In this document: in pieces, positions 27,439 through 38,325 of the stretch | Layout: every line of letters starts with the position of its first letter | Position numbering within the stretch: position 1 is the stretch's first letter | Assembly (NCBI GenBank): GCA_944325735.1 | Contig: CALVBI010000002.1 | Coordinates: 62,001-126,000, forward strand | DNA length: 64,000 bases | From: Candidatus Gastranaerophilales bacterium | GTDB lineage: Bacteria; Cyanobacteriota; Vampirovibrionia; Gastranaerophilales; Gastranaerophilaceae | Reading direction: 5' to 3' | The notes under the pieces: model-generated | Seen by the model: only the letters and a program-made list of their open reading frames with translations | The model's database searches: none | What the model was told of the DNA's origin: nothing | Position numbers and translations under genes: made by a program

Positions 27439-27849
27439 TTATTTCTTCTTTTTATTTTGTTTTTTGTGTTTAATTTTTTTCTTTTTAGAATTGTTTTGCT
27501 GTTGATTATTATTTATGAGAATTAATACTTCATCTTCGCCTGCCATTTTTAAGTTGTTTCTTGCAATCCCTTCCAAGCTAGACATAGATGAAAACATTTT
27601 TATATCTTGTTTTAATTCTTGATTTTGATTTTCAGCTTCATCTCGAATTTTTGTGAGTGTAGAAATTTTTGCACGGTATGAGATTGTTTTAGAGATATTT
27701 AAAATAGCCCCAAAACCAATTTGAATAAGGCATAATAATAGAACAAGCGTTAAAAAAGAATAATAAAAGCCTGTTTTATTGTTAGATTTTACGGGAGCAG
27801 GTCTGGTAACTTCTTCCGTAGAGTTTTCCTGTTCAATATTTTCAGCCAT
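27439..27849 (-). CDS. Septum formation initiator family (FtsB/DivIC-like)
   Basis: A 136-residue bitopic membrane protein. An acidic cytoplasmic N-terminus (1-28), one membrane helix (about 29-52), then a short coiled coil (KISTLTKIRDEAENQNQELKQ) and SMSSLEGIARNNLKMAGEDEVLI, which matches the end of FtsB/DivIC domains. The C-terminus is an unusual poly-Lys/Asn tail. FtsB/DivIC works with FtsL and FtsQ in the divisome; an FtsL-like gene is at 32.1 kb. GAGGATCT precedes the ATG. Confidence 0.75.
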   Translation of the reverse strand: MAENIEQENSTEEVTRPAPVKSNNKTGFYYSFLTLVLLLCLIQIGFGAILNISKTISYRAKISTLTKIRDEAENQNQELKQDIKMFSSMSSLEGIARNNLKMAGEDEVLILINNNQQQNNSKKKKIKHKKQNKKKK

Positions 27850-27910
27850 AGATCCTCACAAAAAAATTATAATCTAAATAAACTATTAAAACAATAAAGT
27901 TTGTATAAAT

Positions 27911-28813
27911 TTACAATTTAAAAGTTGCAGAAAAGTTTAATTGAGTTTTATTTTCTCCAGTATCTACGTAATATGTTTGTTTTGCACCTGCTTCAAGTAA
28001 CATTCTATCCCTATCTTTTTTTCCGAATGGGTTTAATGAAAATATTAGTTCTGTAGAACGTCTGTTTCTTGTGATATCCGCAGATAATTTATTTTTCAAG
28101 GATATATAGCTGTTAAGTTTTAATTCTGGAGTAACAGATATAGTATTGTAATCTTGTGCGTAAGTTGTATTTAATGACTTTTTGAAAGAAGAACTAACCG
28201 CAAATTTATCTTTTTCGTATCTAGTAAATAATCCGGTTTCAGATTCCAGCATTGCAATGTTGTCTACTTCATTTTCATATAGTGCACCTATTGTAAAATC
28301 TCCTTTTGTACTAGATGAAATTACTGATTTTGGAGCGATATTATATTCTGTATTTGTGTGTTTTGAAATCTGATTAGCTCTAGTGTGGCTCGCTAAATCA
28401 AGACCTTTTGATGCTGTTATTTTTTGCGGAACTTTTAAGTTTATAACAAAATTATCATTATCATCTTTTAGATATATTGTATCTCTGTCTTCAATGTATT
28501 CCGCGTATCCTTTTAAAACGGTAGCCCCTAATACGATATTTTCATCATTTTCTTCAGACATATCAAGCATAACTGTTTCTTCTTCCTCATTATTTTTTGA
28601 AGTTGTCGTTTTTTCTTCTATATAATTATTATTTTCTTCTATTTCAGAATTATTTAATGGCCTTTCTGGGACATTGTCATCTGGAATTGTGTATATAAAA
28701 ATATTAGGAAGAGCATTTTCTCCGCCTGAAGTTGGAAGCATTTTTTTATTAATTGAAAATGCAGGAATTTGAATAACCATTAAAGATAAAAAAAATAATA
28801 AAAACTTCCTCAT
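27911..28813 (-). CDS. Putative outer-membrane protein
   Basis: A 300-residue exported protein with a signal peptide (RKFLLFFLSLMVIQIPAFS). A disordered acidic segment (residues 50-95) is followed by many alternating strands and ends QLNFSATFKL, a hydrophobic terminal strand of the type seen in beta-barrel outer-membrane proteins. The family is unknown. The ATG stands exactly six bases after TAAAAT (28820-28825, minus strand) with no Shine-Dalgarno sequence. Confidence 0.6.
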   Translation of the reverse strand: MRKFLLFFLSLMVIQIPAFSINKKMLPTSGGENALPNIFIYTIPDDNVPERPLNNSEIEENNNYIEEKTTTSKNNEEEETVMLDMSEENDENIVLGATVLKGYAEYIEDRDTIYLKDDNDNFVINLKVPQKITASKGLDLASHTRANQISKHTNTEYNIAPKSVISSSTKGDFTIGALYENEVDNIAMLESETGLFTRYEKDKFAVSSSFKKSLNTTYAQDYNTISVTPELKLNSYISLKNKLSADITRNRRSTELIFSLNPFGKKDRDRMLLEAGAKQTYYVDTGENKTQLNFSATFKL

Positions 28814-28819
28814 ATAAAT

Positions 28820-28825
28820 ATTTTA
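28820..28825 (-). promoter_or_regulatory. -10 box (TAAAAT) six bases before ATG
   Basis: Minus strand TAAAAT, ATTTAT, ATG; leaderless architecture as at kdsA, map and others. Confidence 0.4.
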
Positions 28826-28949
28826 AAACTTTATAAATCTTAGTCAAATTATGAACAATTTTTATTAGTATATTGTGTGATTACTTGAAATCAATTTGTG
28901 CTCGTGGTATTTTTTTTATGCTGATTTATAAATAAGAAAGAAGGAAAAA

Positions 28950-30419
28950 ATGACAGAAGTTAGAGTCAGAATTGCTCCGTCACCAAGCGGAAATTTGCAC
29001 ATCGGAACAGCAAGAACTGCATTATTCAACTATTTATTTGCAAAGAAAAATAACGGTAAATTCGTTTTAAGAATTGAAGATACTGATGCAGAACGTACAA
29101 GTCAGGCTTATATTGATAATATTTTTGACAGCTTAAAAGCTTTAGGTTTGAATTGGGATGAAGGTCCTGATGTAGGTGGTCCTTATGGTCCTTACACTCA
29201 ATCAGAAAGATTTGATATTTATCCAAAATATGTACAAATGCTTTTAGACAAAGGTTTTGCTTATGAATGCTATTGTACTCCTGAAGAATTGGATGCTGAG
29301 AAAAAAGAAGCAGCTGATAACAAAAAACCTTATGTTTATACTAAAAAATGCTTAAATTTAACTGAAGAAGAAAAAGCAAAATTAAAAGCAGAAGGTAGAA
29401 AACCTGCTATCAGATTTAATATTGAAAAAGCTCAAAAAGCTTTCCATGAAACATCAATGTTGACTTTTGATGATATGGTAAAAGGCGAATTGCATGTAGA
29501 TACAAATCTTTTAGGCGATTTCGTAATTATGAAATCTAACGGAACTCCTACTTACAATTTCGCAGTTGTAATTGATGATATGTTGATGAAAATTTCTCAC
29601 GTAATTAGAGGAGAAGACCATATTTCAAATACATTCAAACAAATTTTGATATTTGAAGCGTTAGGTGCAGAAGTTCCAAAATTCGGTCACTTAGGTATGA
29701 TTTTAGCTCCTGATAGAAGCAAATTGTCAAAACGCCACGGTGCCACTGCAGTATCAGAATTCGTTGAAAAAGGGTATTTGACTGATGCTTTAATTAACTT
29801 TGTAGCATTATTAGGCTGGGCTCCATCTGACGGTCAAGAAATTAAAACAGTTGATGAAATTGCTCAAGATTTCAGAATTAATGAAATTTCTTCTTCAAAT
29901 TCAATTTTTGAATATGATAAATTAAATTGGATGAACAGTCATTATATAAAAATGCTTTCTATTCCGGAATTAAAAGAAAGATTAAAACCATATTTGACAA
30001 AATATAACTTGAATGAATTAACAGATGCTCAATATACTCGTATGGTAGAAATTACATATGAACCATTGACATTATTGTCAGATATTACAGATGCTGTTAC
30101 ATATTTCTTTGGTGAAGATGTAGAGTTTGATGAAAAAGCAAAAGAAACTCTATCTACTGAAGTTTCTCAAGATGTTCTAAAAACATTTATGGAACAAGCA
30201 AAAGATTGGGAATGGACTGAAGAAAATCTTCACGAAAAATTAGAAGCATTCAGAGCATTTTATAAAGAAAAAGGTGTTAAACCAAAAGTTACAATGTGGG
30301 CTATCAGAGCTGCTGTAACAGGTAGAACTTGTGGTGCTGATATGACTGCAATCCTTGCAATTATCGGTAAAGACAAAACATTTAATCGTGTAAAAAATGC
30401 TATGAAACAAACAGTATAG
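28950..30419 (+). CDS. gltX: Glutamate-tRNA ligase
   Basis: A class I synthetase charging tRNA-Glu, and probably tRNA-Gln given gatB at 15.9 kb. It has 489 residues. The HIGH-type motif is PSPSGNLHIGTART, with RIEDTDAERT, the KMSKS-type motif LSKRHGA and the anticodon-binding C-terminal domain. AAGAAAGGA precedes the ATG. Confidence 0.98.
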   Translation: MTEVRVRIAPSPSGNLHIGTARTALFNYLFAKKNNGKFVLRIEDTDAERTSQAYIDNIFDSLKALGLNWDEGPDVGGPYGPYTQSERFDIYPKYVQMLLDKGFAYECYCTPEELDAEKKEAADNKKPYVYTKKCLNLTEEEKAKLKAEGRKPAIRFNIEKAQKAFHETSMLTFDDMVKGELHVDTNLLGDFVIMKSNGTPTYNFAVVIDDMLMKISHVIRGEDHISNTFKQILIFEALGAEVPKFGHLGMILAPDRSKLSKRHGATAVSEFVEKGYLTDALINFVALLGWAPSDGQEIKTVDEIAQDFRINEISSSNSIFEYDKLNWMNSHYIKMLSIPELKERLKPYLTKYNLNELTDAQYTRMVEITYEPLTLLSDITDAVTYFFGEDVEFDEKAKETLSTEVSQDVLKTFMEQAKDWEWTEENLHEKLEAFRAFYKEKGVKPKVTMWAIRAAVTGRTCGADMTAILAIIGKDKTFNRVKNAMKQTV

Positions 30420-30443
30420 TTTTTGATAAAAAACAATTAGTAT

Positions 30444-30480
30444 AAAACGAGTTTGACTAAAAAGTCAGACTCGTTTTTAT
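30444..30480 (+). terminator. Intrinsic terminator after gltX
   Basis: ACGAGTTTGACT and AGTCAGACTCGT pair around an A loop, followed by TTTTTAT. Confidence 0.88.
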
Positions 30481-30588
30481 TTTTTAATAAATATTAATAA
30501 TTCCCAGATAATTTTTAAAGTTATTTTTAATTCTGTCGTAAATATTTATATATATGTATTGTTTTCTTATAATTTGGGGATAAAGCTA

Positions 30589-30798
30589 ATGGTTGATATT
30601 TACATTACTTCAGATGAGATAAAAAAATATATTTTTATGATCGTTTTGTTTAATGCAATTTTCCCGAAAGTGTTAGAACAAAGCGGAATGATGATTACAA
30701 TTGAAGATGCAGAAGATTCTACAAATGTTCATAGAATGTGCTATGACAATTTTATTGCCAGATATGATATGTATGGATTAAATCAAATAGCAGAATAA
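30589..30798 (+). CDS. Small uncharacterised protein
   Basis: A 69-residue protein (MVDIYITSDEIKKYIF...). GGGG lies upstream of the ATG; an in-frame upstream start at 30559 lacks a site. It is acidic, with one moderately hydrophobic segment (FMIVLFNAIFPKVL). No family recognised. It is convergent with the AbrB-like gene. Confidence 0.5.
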   Translation: MVDIYITSDEIKKYIFMIVLFNAIFPKVLEQSGMMITIEDAEDSTNVHRMCYDNFIARYDMYGLNQIAE

Positions 30799-30805
30799 AA
30801 TAAAA

Positions 30806-30970
30806 TTAAATATCGGAGCGTTTTTTATCACTTTTTGTGATAATTAATTTTCCTGCTTCAATAGTATATTCAACTAAATCTGTTTCAGGGTTCACTTTTA
30901 ACAATTCAAGAATTGTTTTATTTACGGTAAGTGCCCAGCCGTTGCCGTTTCTAATAAACTTTCTATACAT
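30806..30970 (-). CDS. AbrB/MazE-type small DNA-binding protein
   Basis: A 54-residue minus-strand gene. RKFIRNGNGWALTVNKTILE followed by LLKVNPETDLVEY and GKLIITKS has the swapped-hairpin AbrB/MazE pattern (SxRGNS-ALxLPK-type start, GD-VE-like turn, final I-strand). An AAGG precedes the ATG. No toxin gene is adjacent: the only neighbour, 30589-30798, is convergent. It is more likely a small transition-state-type regulator than half of a toxin-antitoxin pair, but either is possible. Confidence 0.7.
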   Translation of the reverse strand: MYRKFIRNGNGWALTVNKTILELLKVNPETDLVEYTIEAGKLIITKSDKKRSDI

Positions 30971-30999
30971 ATTACAACCTTAAAATATATACATTTAAC

Positions 31000-31029
31000 T
31001 TGACAATATCATATTGTATGTGGTACTAT
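31000..31029 (+). promoter_or_regulatory. Promoter upstream of rsmH terminator
   Basis: TTGACA at 31000-31005 and TACTAT at 31024-31029, spacer 18. Transcription would start near 31036 and meet the terminator at 31089-31116. Confidence 0.6.
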
Positions 31030-31035
31030 TTTTCT

Positions 31036-31116
31036 AATATTACGATGTATCTAATAAAATAAGATACATTATATTGCTTCTTTAACCTGAGCAGGCACCC
31101 CACGTCTGCTCTTTTT
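31036..31116 (+). ncRNA. Candidate small RNA or attenuated leader upstream of rsmH
   Basis: The predicted transcript of about 80 nt contains a hairpin TGTATCT...AGATACA (about 31045-31068), an unpaired linker and an intrinsic terminator. There is no ORF with a ribosome site. It is either a stand-alone small RNA or an attenuator leader for rsmH. The actinobacterial mraW RNA motif also precedes this gene, but no similarity is claimed. Confidence 0.4.
31089..31116 (+). terminator. Intrinsic terminator 17 bases before rsmH
   Basis: GAGCAGGC pairs with GTCTGCTC (one G-T wobble) around ACCCCAC, followed by five T. Confidence 0.8.
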
Positions 31117-31132
31117 ATGTTACAATTTTGGT

Positions 31133-32068
31133 ATGGAAGAATTTACACATTATACGGTAATGAAAAATGAGGCTGTCGATGCGCTTCAGTGTGAGAATGG
31201 AAAGATTTATGTTGATTGTACATTAGGCGGTGGCGGTCATAGCGGATTAATTTTGAGCAGAATTCAACCTGATGGAAGATTAATCGCTTTTGATGTTGAT
31301 GATGATGCTATTCGAGCTGCTTCTGAAAGATTAAAGGATTATCAAAATTTAACAATTGTAAAAGATTCTTATGTAAATATTAAAAAAGTTTTACATAATC
31401 TTGGGATTGAAAAAATTACAGGCGGAGTTCTTTTTGATCTTGGAGCATCATACCATCAATTCCATAAAGGGGAAAGGGGGTTTTCGTTCTCTAAAGAAGC
31501 TCCTCTGGATATGAGATTTAATCAAGATGCAGATTTCTCAGCTTATGATGTTGTGAATTCATACAGTGAAGATGATCTTGTGAGAATTTTTTCTGAATAT
31601 GGAGAGGAAAGATTTTCAAAAAGAATTGCAAAAAAAATTGTAGAACAAAGAAAGCTGAAAAAGCTTGAAACAACGGTAGAATTGGCTGATTTAATAGTGA
31701 ATTGTACTCCTCACGTAAAGTCTACGATTCACCCTGCAACCCGCGTATTCCAAGCAATTCGAATAGAAGTTAATCAAGAGTTAACAAATGTAAAAAATAC
31801 TCTGAATGATGTGTTGGATTTGTTGGACTTTGGTGCTATAATAAGTGTAATAAGTTTTCACTCTTTAGAGGATAGAATAGTGAAACACTTATTTAAATAT
31901 CACTCGCAGAGGTGCCATTGTGATAAGTCTCAAATGATATGTCATTGTCCGCCTCCAATATTAGAACTGGTAAATAAAAAACCGATAATAGCGAGCGATG
32001 AGGAGATAAAAATAAATCCTCCTTCAAGAAGTGCCAAACTCAGAATAGCTAGATGTATCAGGCACTAG
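31133..32068 (+). CDS. rsmH: 16S rRNA (cytosine-N4)-methyltransferase
   Basis: Methylates N4 of C1402 in 16S rRNA; it traditionally heads the division and cell-wall (dcw) cluster. The 311 residues show DCTLGGGGHS (SAM site), FDLGASYHQFHKGERGFSF, DMRFNQD, HPATRVFQAIRIEVNQEL and ISFHSLEDRIVKH, all family signatures. In the FDLGxSS motif the usual final Ser is Tyr. A TACAAT ends six bases before the ATG and there is no Shine-Dalgarno sequence. An FtsL-like gene follows. Confidence 0.97.
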   Translation: MEEFTHYTVMKNEAVDALQCENGKIYVDCTLGGGGHSGLILSRIQPDGRLIAFDVDDDAIRAASERLKDYQNLTIVKDSYVNIKKVLHNLGIEKITGGVLFDLGASYHQFHKGERGFSFSKEAPLDMRFNQDADFSAYDVVNSYSEDDLVRIFSEYGEERFSKRIAKKIVEQRKLKKLETTVELADLIVNCTPHVKSTIHPATRVFQAIRIEVNQELTNVKNTLNDVLDLLDFGAIISVISFHSLEDRIVKHLFKYHSQRCHCDKSQMICHCPPPILELVNKKPIIASDEEIKINPPSRSAKLRIARCIRH

Positions 32069-32095
32069 GGTGAGGTTAGAACCTGGGGTAGAAAA

Positions 32096-32566
32096 TTGAA
32101 TACAGCAAGAGTAAGAACATCAGAATTAGTAGTATCGGAAGAAAATTATTATAGTAAATCATATGTAAATAATCCGATAAGAGAAGACAATCAAGTAATT
32201 GAAGGTTATTTTCAAAAGGAGATTTCACAAAAAGCTATGGCTATCAGAAAAGTTAATAAAACATTATGTGGATTATTAGGAATTGCCGTAATTGTAGCTT
32301 TTATCGGTTATTATTTTGCGATGTCTAATGAACTTACTTTGAATAAACTTAGCCGTCAGATTACTACTTTGAATGATGAAAATGCTGAATTACAAAACCA
32401 GTTAGATCGTTTAAAATCATTTAATAATGTAGATAGCAAGATGATGCAGTATAACATGCTTCAAAAAGCTGCTAAAGTAATTGAAGTTCAAGCTGTTCAT
32501 TCACCTGTTACAGTTGATAAAAAACCGGAAAAAACAGCTGCATTTAACTGGGCTATTGGTTATTAA
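32096..32566 (+). CDS. FtsL-like cell division protein
   Basis: A 156-residue bitopic protein: a cytoplasmic tail of about 63 residues, a membrane helix (about 64-82, CGLLGIAVIVAFIGYYFA) and a periplasmic coiled coil (LNKLSRQITTLNDENAELQNQLDRL). Position directly after rsmH is where ftsL normally lies. Sequence conservation in FtsL is low, so the call rests on topology and context. The start is TTG at 32096, after GGGG. Confidence 0.65.
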   Translation: MNTARVRTSELVVSEENYYSKSYVNNPIREDNQVIEGYFQKEISQKAMAIRKVNKTLCGLLGIAVIVAFIGYYFAMSNELTLNKLSRQITTLNDENAELQNQLDRLKSFNNVDSKMMQYNMLQKAAKVIEVQAVHSPVTVDKKPEKTAAFNWAIGY

Positions 32567-32569
32567 TTT

Positions 32570-32959
32570 ATGGAAAATATAATACTCTATGCCATCCCGT
32601 TTATTTTATTTTTTGTCTTAGTTTCAATTCAGTTAATTTCAACAAAACCGAACGGCAGAGTTATTAAAAAATATGGAAAACCGATAAAATACTTTTCAAA
32701 CAAAAAGTGCTTTAATACTGTTCCTATGCGAGGTACATCTGTTGGGATGTATATTTATTCTGATTTTATAATTCTATTAGATGGCGGAAAAGAATATTTT
32801 TTAGATAAAGAATTTAAAAATTTTAAATTGTATGGAAGTATTCTGATAAAAATATTTGAAATAGATATTGAAAATGGGAAAACGCTTCAAATAAACATAA
32901 ATCAGAAGCAGGAGAATGTATTAAAAGAATTTTTTCGAATAGAAAATGAAAATCTATAA
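32570..32959 (+). CDS. Membrane protein of unknown function
   Basis: A 129-residue protein with one N-terminal membrane helix (IILYAIPFILFFVLVSIQLI) and a cytoplasmic beta-rich domain (GMYIYSDFIILLDGGKEYFL) resembling small PH-like folds. It starts three bases after the ftsL-like stop, so it is probably part of that operon. No peptidoglycan synthase follows, so the dcw cluster is broken here. Confidence 0.6.
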   Translation: MENIILYAIPFILFFVLVSIQLISTKPNGRVIKKYGKPIKYFSNKKCFNTVPMRGTSVGMYIYSDFIILLDGGKEYFLDKEFKNFKLYGSILIKIFEIDIENGKTLQININQKQENVLKEFFRIENENL

Positions 32960-33070
32960 CTAAAGAATGAATTATCCCATACTAAAGTATGAATTTTTGT
33001 AAAATTTATTAAAGTTTTTTCTGTATCGTGCCGTAAATAATTATGAAGGCATGTATGTAAGGAAAATTTC

Positions 33071-34324
33071 ATGAAAAACGAAGAGAATAAAAATGGTGTG
33101 TCCCTCTTTTCACAATCTGATTATTTGATAGGACAAGATCCTATTGAAGAGATTTTTGCACTTAATTTAGGAGATTTTATTGCTGAAAATCTTATTTCAG
33201 AAGATTTGGCAAGAAAAATCGGTAATAGTGTAAAAGATAAAAAATCAGGTTTGATAAATCAATTAAAAGAATTGATTTCTATATATTCTTTACAAAATAC
33301 GTTATGTGTTTTGAGTTTTGATAAATCAGAAGAGCAGGCTATTTATACATCTATTGCTCATTCTGTAAAACAAATGTTAGAAATTCAGGCATGTCATATT
33401 TATCTTGAAAAAAATAATGAATTAGATCTTGTAGGTACAACATCAGGTAGTATTGAAAATTTTCAAATAGATGAAAGTACGCCGGCAGGTAAAGCATTTT
33501 TGGCTAAAGAATCTGTATTTGATAAAGATGTAACAGTTATTCCAATGCATTGTAATATAAAGTCTACTGGTGTAATTATCTTAGAAAATTCAGAACAAAT
33601 TAATCGTGAATATATTGATCTTGTAGAGAGTATTGCGATTCTATTTGCAACATCAATGACTTTACAACATACTATCGATGAAACTAATAAATTAATTGAT
33701 GATGAGAAGTCATCTGCTTCAGATTTGCAACATATGAGAGCTGAATTGACTGCATTAATTGGTGATCTTTGTGATTATCAACAAAGTTTTGTTGAAAATC
33801 TTGCAAATGCTGTGGATACAAAAGGCGGATATAAAGTTTCTCATTCTAAAAATACAGCAAAACTAGCAAGACAACTGTGCAAACAATTAGGATTAAATGA
33901 AAAAACAACTGATTTGATATATTATGCAGGTCTATTGCAAAATATCGGAAAAATTGCACTTCCGGAAAAAATCTTTGCTACAAATGGTAAATTATCTGCA
34001 GAAGAATTGCAAAAAATTCAGGAACATTCAAATATTGGGGTTCATTTATTAATGAATATCAATTTCTTGTCAGAAGTTGTCCCATATATAACTTATCAAA
34101 AGGAAAGATATGACGGAACAGGATCTCCTGAGGGGTTAAAAGGTCAATCAATTCCGTTTGGTTCAAGAATAATTGCAGTAGCAGATGCTTATTCTGCAAT
34201 GACATCTGACAGACCATATAGAAAAGCAATGTCGGTTGATAAAGCATTAGAAATAATGCAGTCTGAAGCCGGGGCAAAATGGGATCCTGTAGTTATTAAT
34301 GCATTAGCAGACTCAGTAAAATAA
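33071..34324 (+). CDS. GAF plus degenerate HD-GYP domain protein
   Basis: A 417-residue cytoplasmic protein. Residues about 80-205 look like a GAF sensor. Residues 250-415 align with the HD-GYP fold (KVSHSKNTAKLA, LLQNIGKIALPEKIF, EHSNIGVHLL, KERYDGTGSPEGLKGQSIPFGSRIIAVADAYSAMTSDRPYR). The catalytic HD doublet is QN, the HH of the HHE motif is YQ and GYP is GSP. So c-di-GMP hydrolysis is unlikely, and the domain may be a sensor or scaffold. It follows an ATG with AAGGAAA and is monocistronic. Confidence 0.8.
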   Translation: MKNEENKNGVSLFSQSDYLIGQDPIEEIFALNLGDFIAENLISEDLARKIGNSVKDKKSGLINQLKELISIYSLQNTLCVLSFDKSEEQAIYTSIAHSVKQMLEIQACHIYLEKNNELDLVGTTSGSIENFQIDESTPAGKAFLAKESVFDKDVTVIPMHCNIKSTGVIILENSEQINREYIDLVESIAILFATSMTLQHTIDETNKLIDDEKSSASDLQHMRAELTALIGDLCDYQQSFVENLANAVDTKGGYKVSHSKNTAKLARQLCKQLGLNEKTTDLIYYAGLLQNIGKIALPEKIFATNGKLSAEELQKIQEHSNIGVHLLMNINFLSEVVPYITYQKERYDGTGSPEGLKGQSIPFGSRIIAVADAYSAMTSDRPYRKAMSVDKALEIMQSEAGAKWDPVVINALADSVK

Positions 34325-34345
34325 TCAACCATTTTATATATTGAA

Positions 34346-34380
34346 AGAGCCGTCAAAAATAATTTGGCGGCTCTGTTGTA
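34346..34380 (+). terminator. Hairpin terminator after the HD-GYP-like gene
   Basis: AGAGCCGTC and GGCGGCTCT pair around an A/T loop, with a short T-rich tail. Confidence 0.6.
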
Positions 34381-34386
34381 TATAAA

Positions 34387-34680
34387 TTATTTTATAATAC
34401 TGAATGCAACAATGTTATGAATTCCAATATTTAGCCAATCGTATTTGAAACAGACGTAATCATTGCAATCGCAATTATCGCCATCACAAGTACAATAGTC
34501 TGAAAGTCTGCAAACTAAAGCATTTTCTAACGTAATAAAGTCATCATGGCATTCTTCGCATTTGCCTTCAGGTAAAAATAGTTCTCCATCAATTTTTAAA
34601 TGACCTGTGAATATTGTAATTTTGTTAGTTCCGCTTTCATCAATAATCTTTGCAATTGATTTAATTAGATGTTTTGTCAT
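34387..34680 (-). CDS. Small cysteine-rich protein of unknown function
   Basis: A 97-residue protein with eight cysteines in clusters (KCEECHDD, RLSDYCTCDGDNCDCNDYVCF), suggesting metal binding. The N-terminal half (IKSIAKIIDESGTNKITIFTG) looks like an alpha/beta unit. There is no signal peptide. GGAG precedes the ATG. No family recognised. Confidence 0.55.
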   Translation of the reverse strand: MTKHLIKSIAKIIDESGTNKITIFTGHLKIDGELFLPEGKCEECHDDFITLENALVCRLSDYCTCDGDNCDCNDYVCFKYDWLNIGIHNIVAFSIIK

Positions 34681-34816
34681 AATAAATCTCCTATGTAATA
34701 ATTGTCAATTGCAGTATAGGAAAATTTATCATAAATATAATCAGTCAGTGTAGCTAATCATAATTCTGTATTTTCTTAAAAATCTAATTTATCAAAGTTA
34801 CAAAAGATAAAGAATT

Positions 34817-34845
34817 TTGTTTTTTTAATATGTTTGTGTTACAAT
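34817..34845 (+). promoter_or_regulatory. Promoter of gyrB
   Basis: TTGTTT at 34817-34822 and TACAAT at 34840-34845 with 17 bases between, about 45 bases before the ATG and its GGGGAG. Confidence 0.6.
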
Positions 34846-34871
34846 ATTTGCAAGGGAATTAGTCTAATTAA

Positions 34872-37433
<2,562 letters not shown>

Positions 37434-37480
37434 AGTGCAGTTTTTTAATAGTAACTTTAAGTATTGATGAATTTTTATAT

Positions 37481-37507
37481 AAAAAGCCCTTTATGGGGCT
37501 TTTTATT
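37481..37507 (+). terminator. Intrinsic terminator after gyrB
   Basis: AAAAAGCCCT pairs with GGGGCTTTTT around TTAT. Confidence 0.88.
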
Positions 37508-37568
37508 TGAACAATTTTTTTGCTTGTTGTAATATTATTACATAAGTTATACGAAAGAGAGATTTAAA

Positions 37569-38228
37569 ATGACAAAAAAAGAATTAATTTTTTTAGGACC
37601 ACCGGCTTGTGGTAAAGGAACACAAACAAACAAATTAGCAGAATATTTACATTTTCCACACATTGATACAGGTTCTCTTTTAAGAGCTGAAATCAAAGGT
37701 GAAACAGAAGCAGGGAAAGAAGCTAAGGCTTATATTGACAAAGGTCAATTAGTTCCTGTTGAATTAGTTACAAGAATTATCAAAAACAGATTATCTCAAG
37801 ATGATTGCAAAAACGGCTATATTTTAGATGGCTTCCCAAGAAGCGTTGAACAAGCTGCAGAACTTGAAAAGATGAATGCTGAAATTGATAATGGTATTGA
37901 TACTAAATTTATTGCAGTATACTTTGATATCGATACAAGTATTCTTGTTGAAAGAATTGTAAATCGCCGTTCTTGCCCTGTTTGTGGCGAAATTTATAAT
38001 CTTGAATTTAAACCACCAAAAGTTGCAGGTCATTGTGACAAAGATGGTGCTGAACTTACTCAACGTAAAGATGATACAAGAGAAGTTGCTCAATCAAGAT
38101 TTGATACTTACAATAAAGAAACAGCTCCTTTAGTAGAATATTATACAAATAAAGGAGTTCTAAAATCTATCGATGCAAACGGATCAATTGATGAAGTTTG
38201 GGAAAGATTGTTACAAGTAATTAAATAA
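37569..38228 (+). CDS. adk: Adenylate kinase
   Basis: Interconverts ATP plus AMP with two ADP. The 219-residue long form: P-loop GPPACGKGT, AMP site IDTGSLLR and DGFPRSVEQA, and a LID domain with a zinc knuckle (CPVCG then CDKDGAEL). AGAAAGAG (weak) precedes the ATG. It is followed by map, a frequent pairing in ribosomal operons, although here it stands outside one. Confidence 0.97.
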   Translation: MTKKELIFLGPPACGKGTQTNKLAEYLHFPHIDTGSLLRAEIKGETEAGKEAKAYIDKGQLVPVELVTRIIKNRLSQDDCKNGYILDGFPRSVEQAAELEKMNAEIDNGIDTKFIAVYFDIDTSILVERIVNRRSCPVCGEIYNLEFKPPKVAGHCDKDGAELTQRKDDTREVAQSRFDTYNKETAPLVEYYTNKGVLKSIDANGSIDEVWERLLQVIK

Positions 38229-38313
38229 AAAAAGAAAGGTGCGATAGTTTATAAATTATAAAGAGGGACAATTAGTTTTAAATTCTAAAAGTCCCTCTGC
38301 ATATAAATTATTG

Positions 38314-38319
38314 TAAAAT
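38314..38319 (+). promoter_or_regulatory. -10 box (TAAAAT) six bases before the map ATG
   Basis: TAAAAT, AGAATT, ATG. No Shine-Dalgarno sequence is present, so a leaderless message is likely. Confidence 0.45.
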
Positions 38320-38325
38320 AGAATT

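Noticed and set aside
30559-30588. Upstream in-frame start for the 30.6-kb small gene
   Set aside because: No SD before it, while GGGG precedes the ATG at 30589.
30589-30970. Toxin-antitoxin pair with the AbrB/MazE-like protein
   Set aside because: The neighbour is convergent rather than co-transcribed, and shows no toxin motifs.
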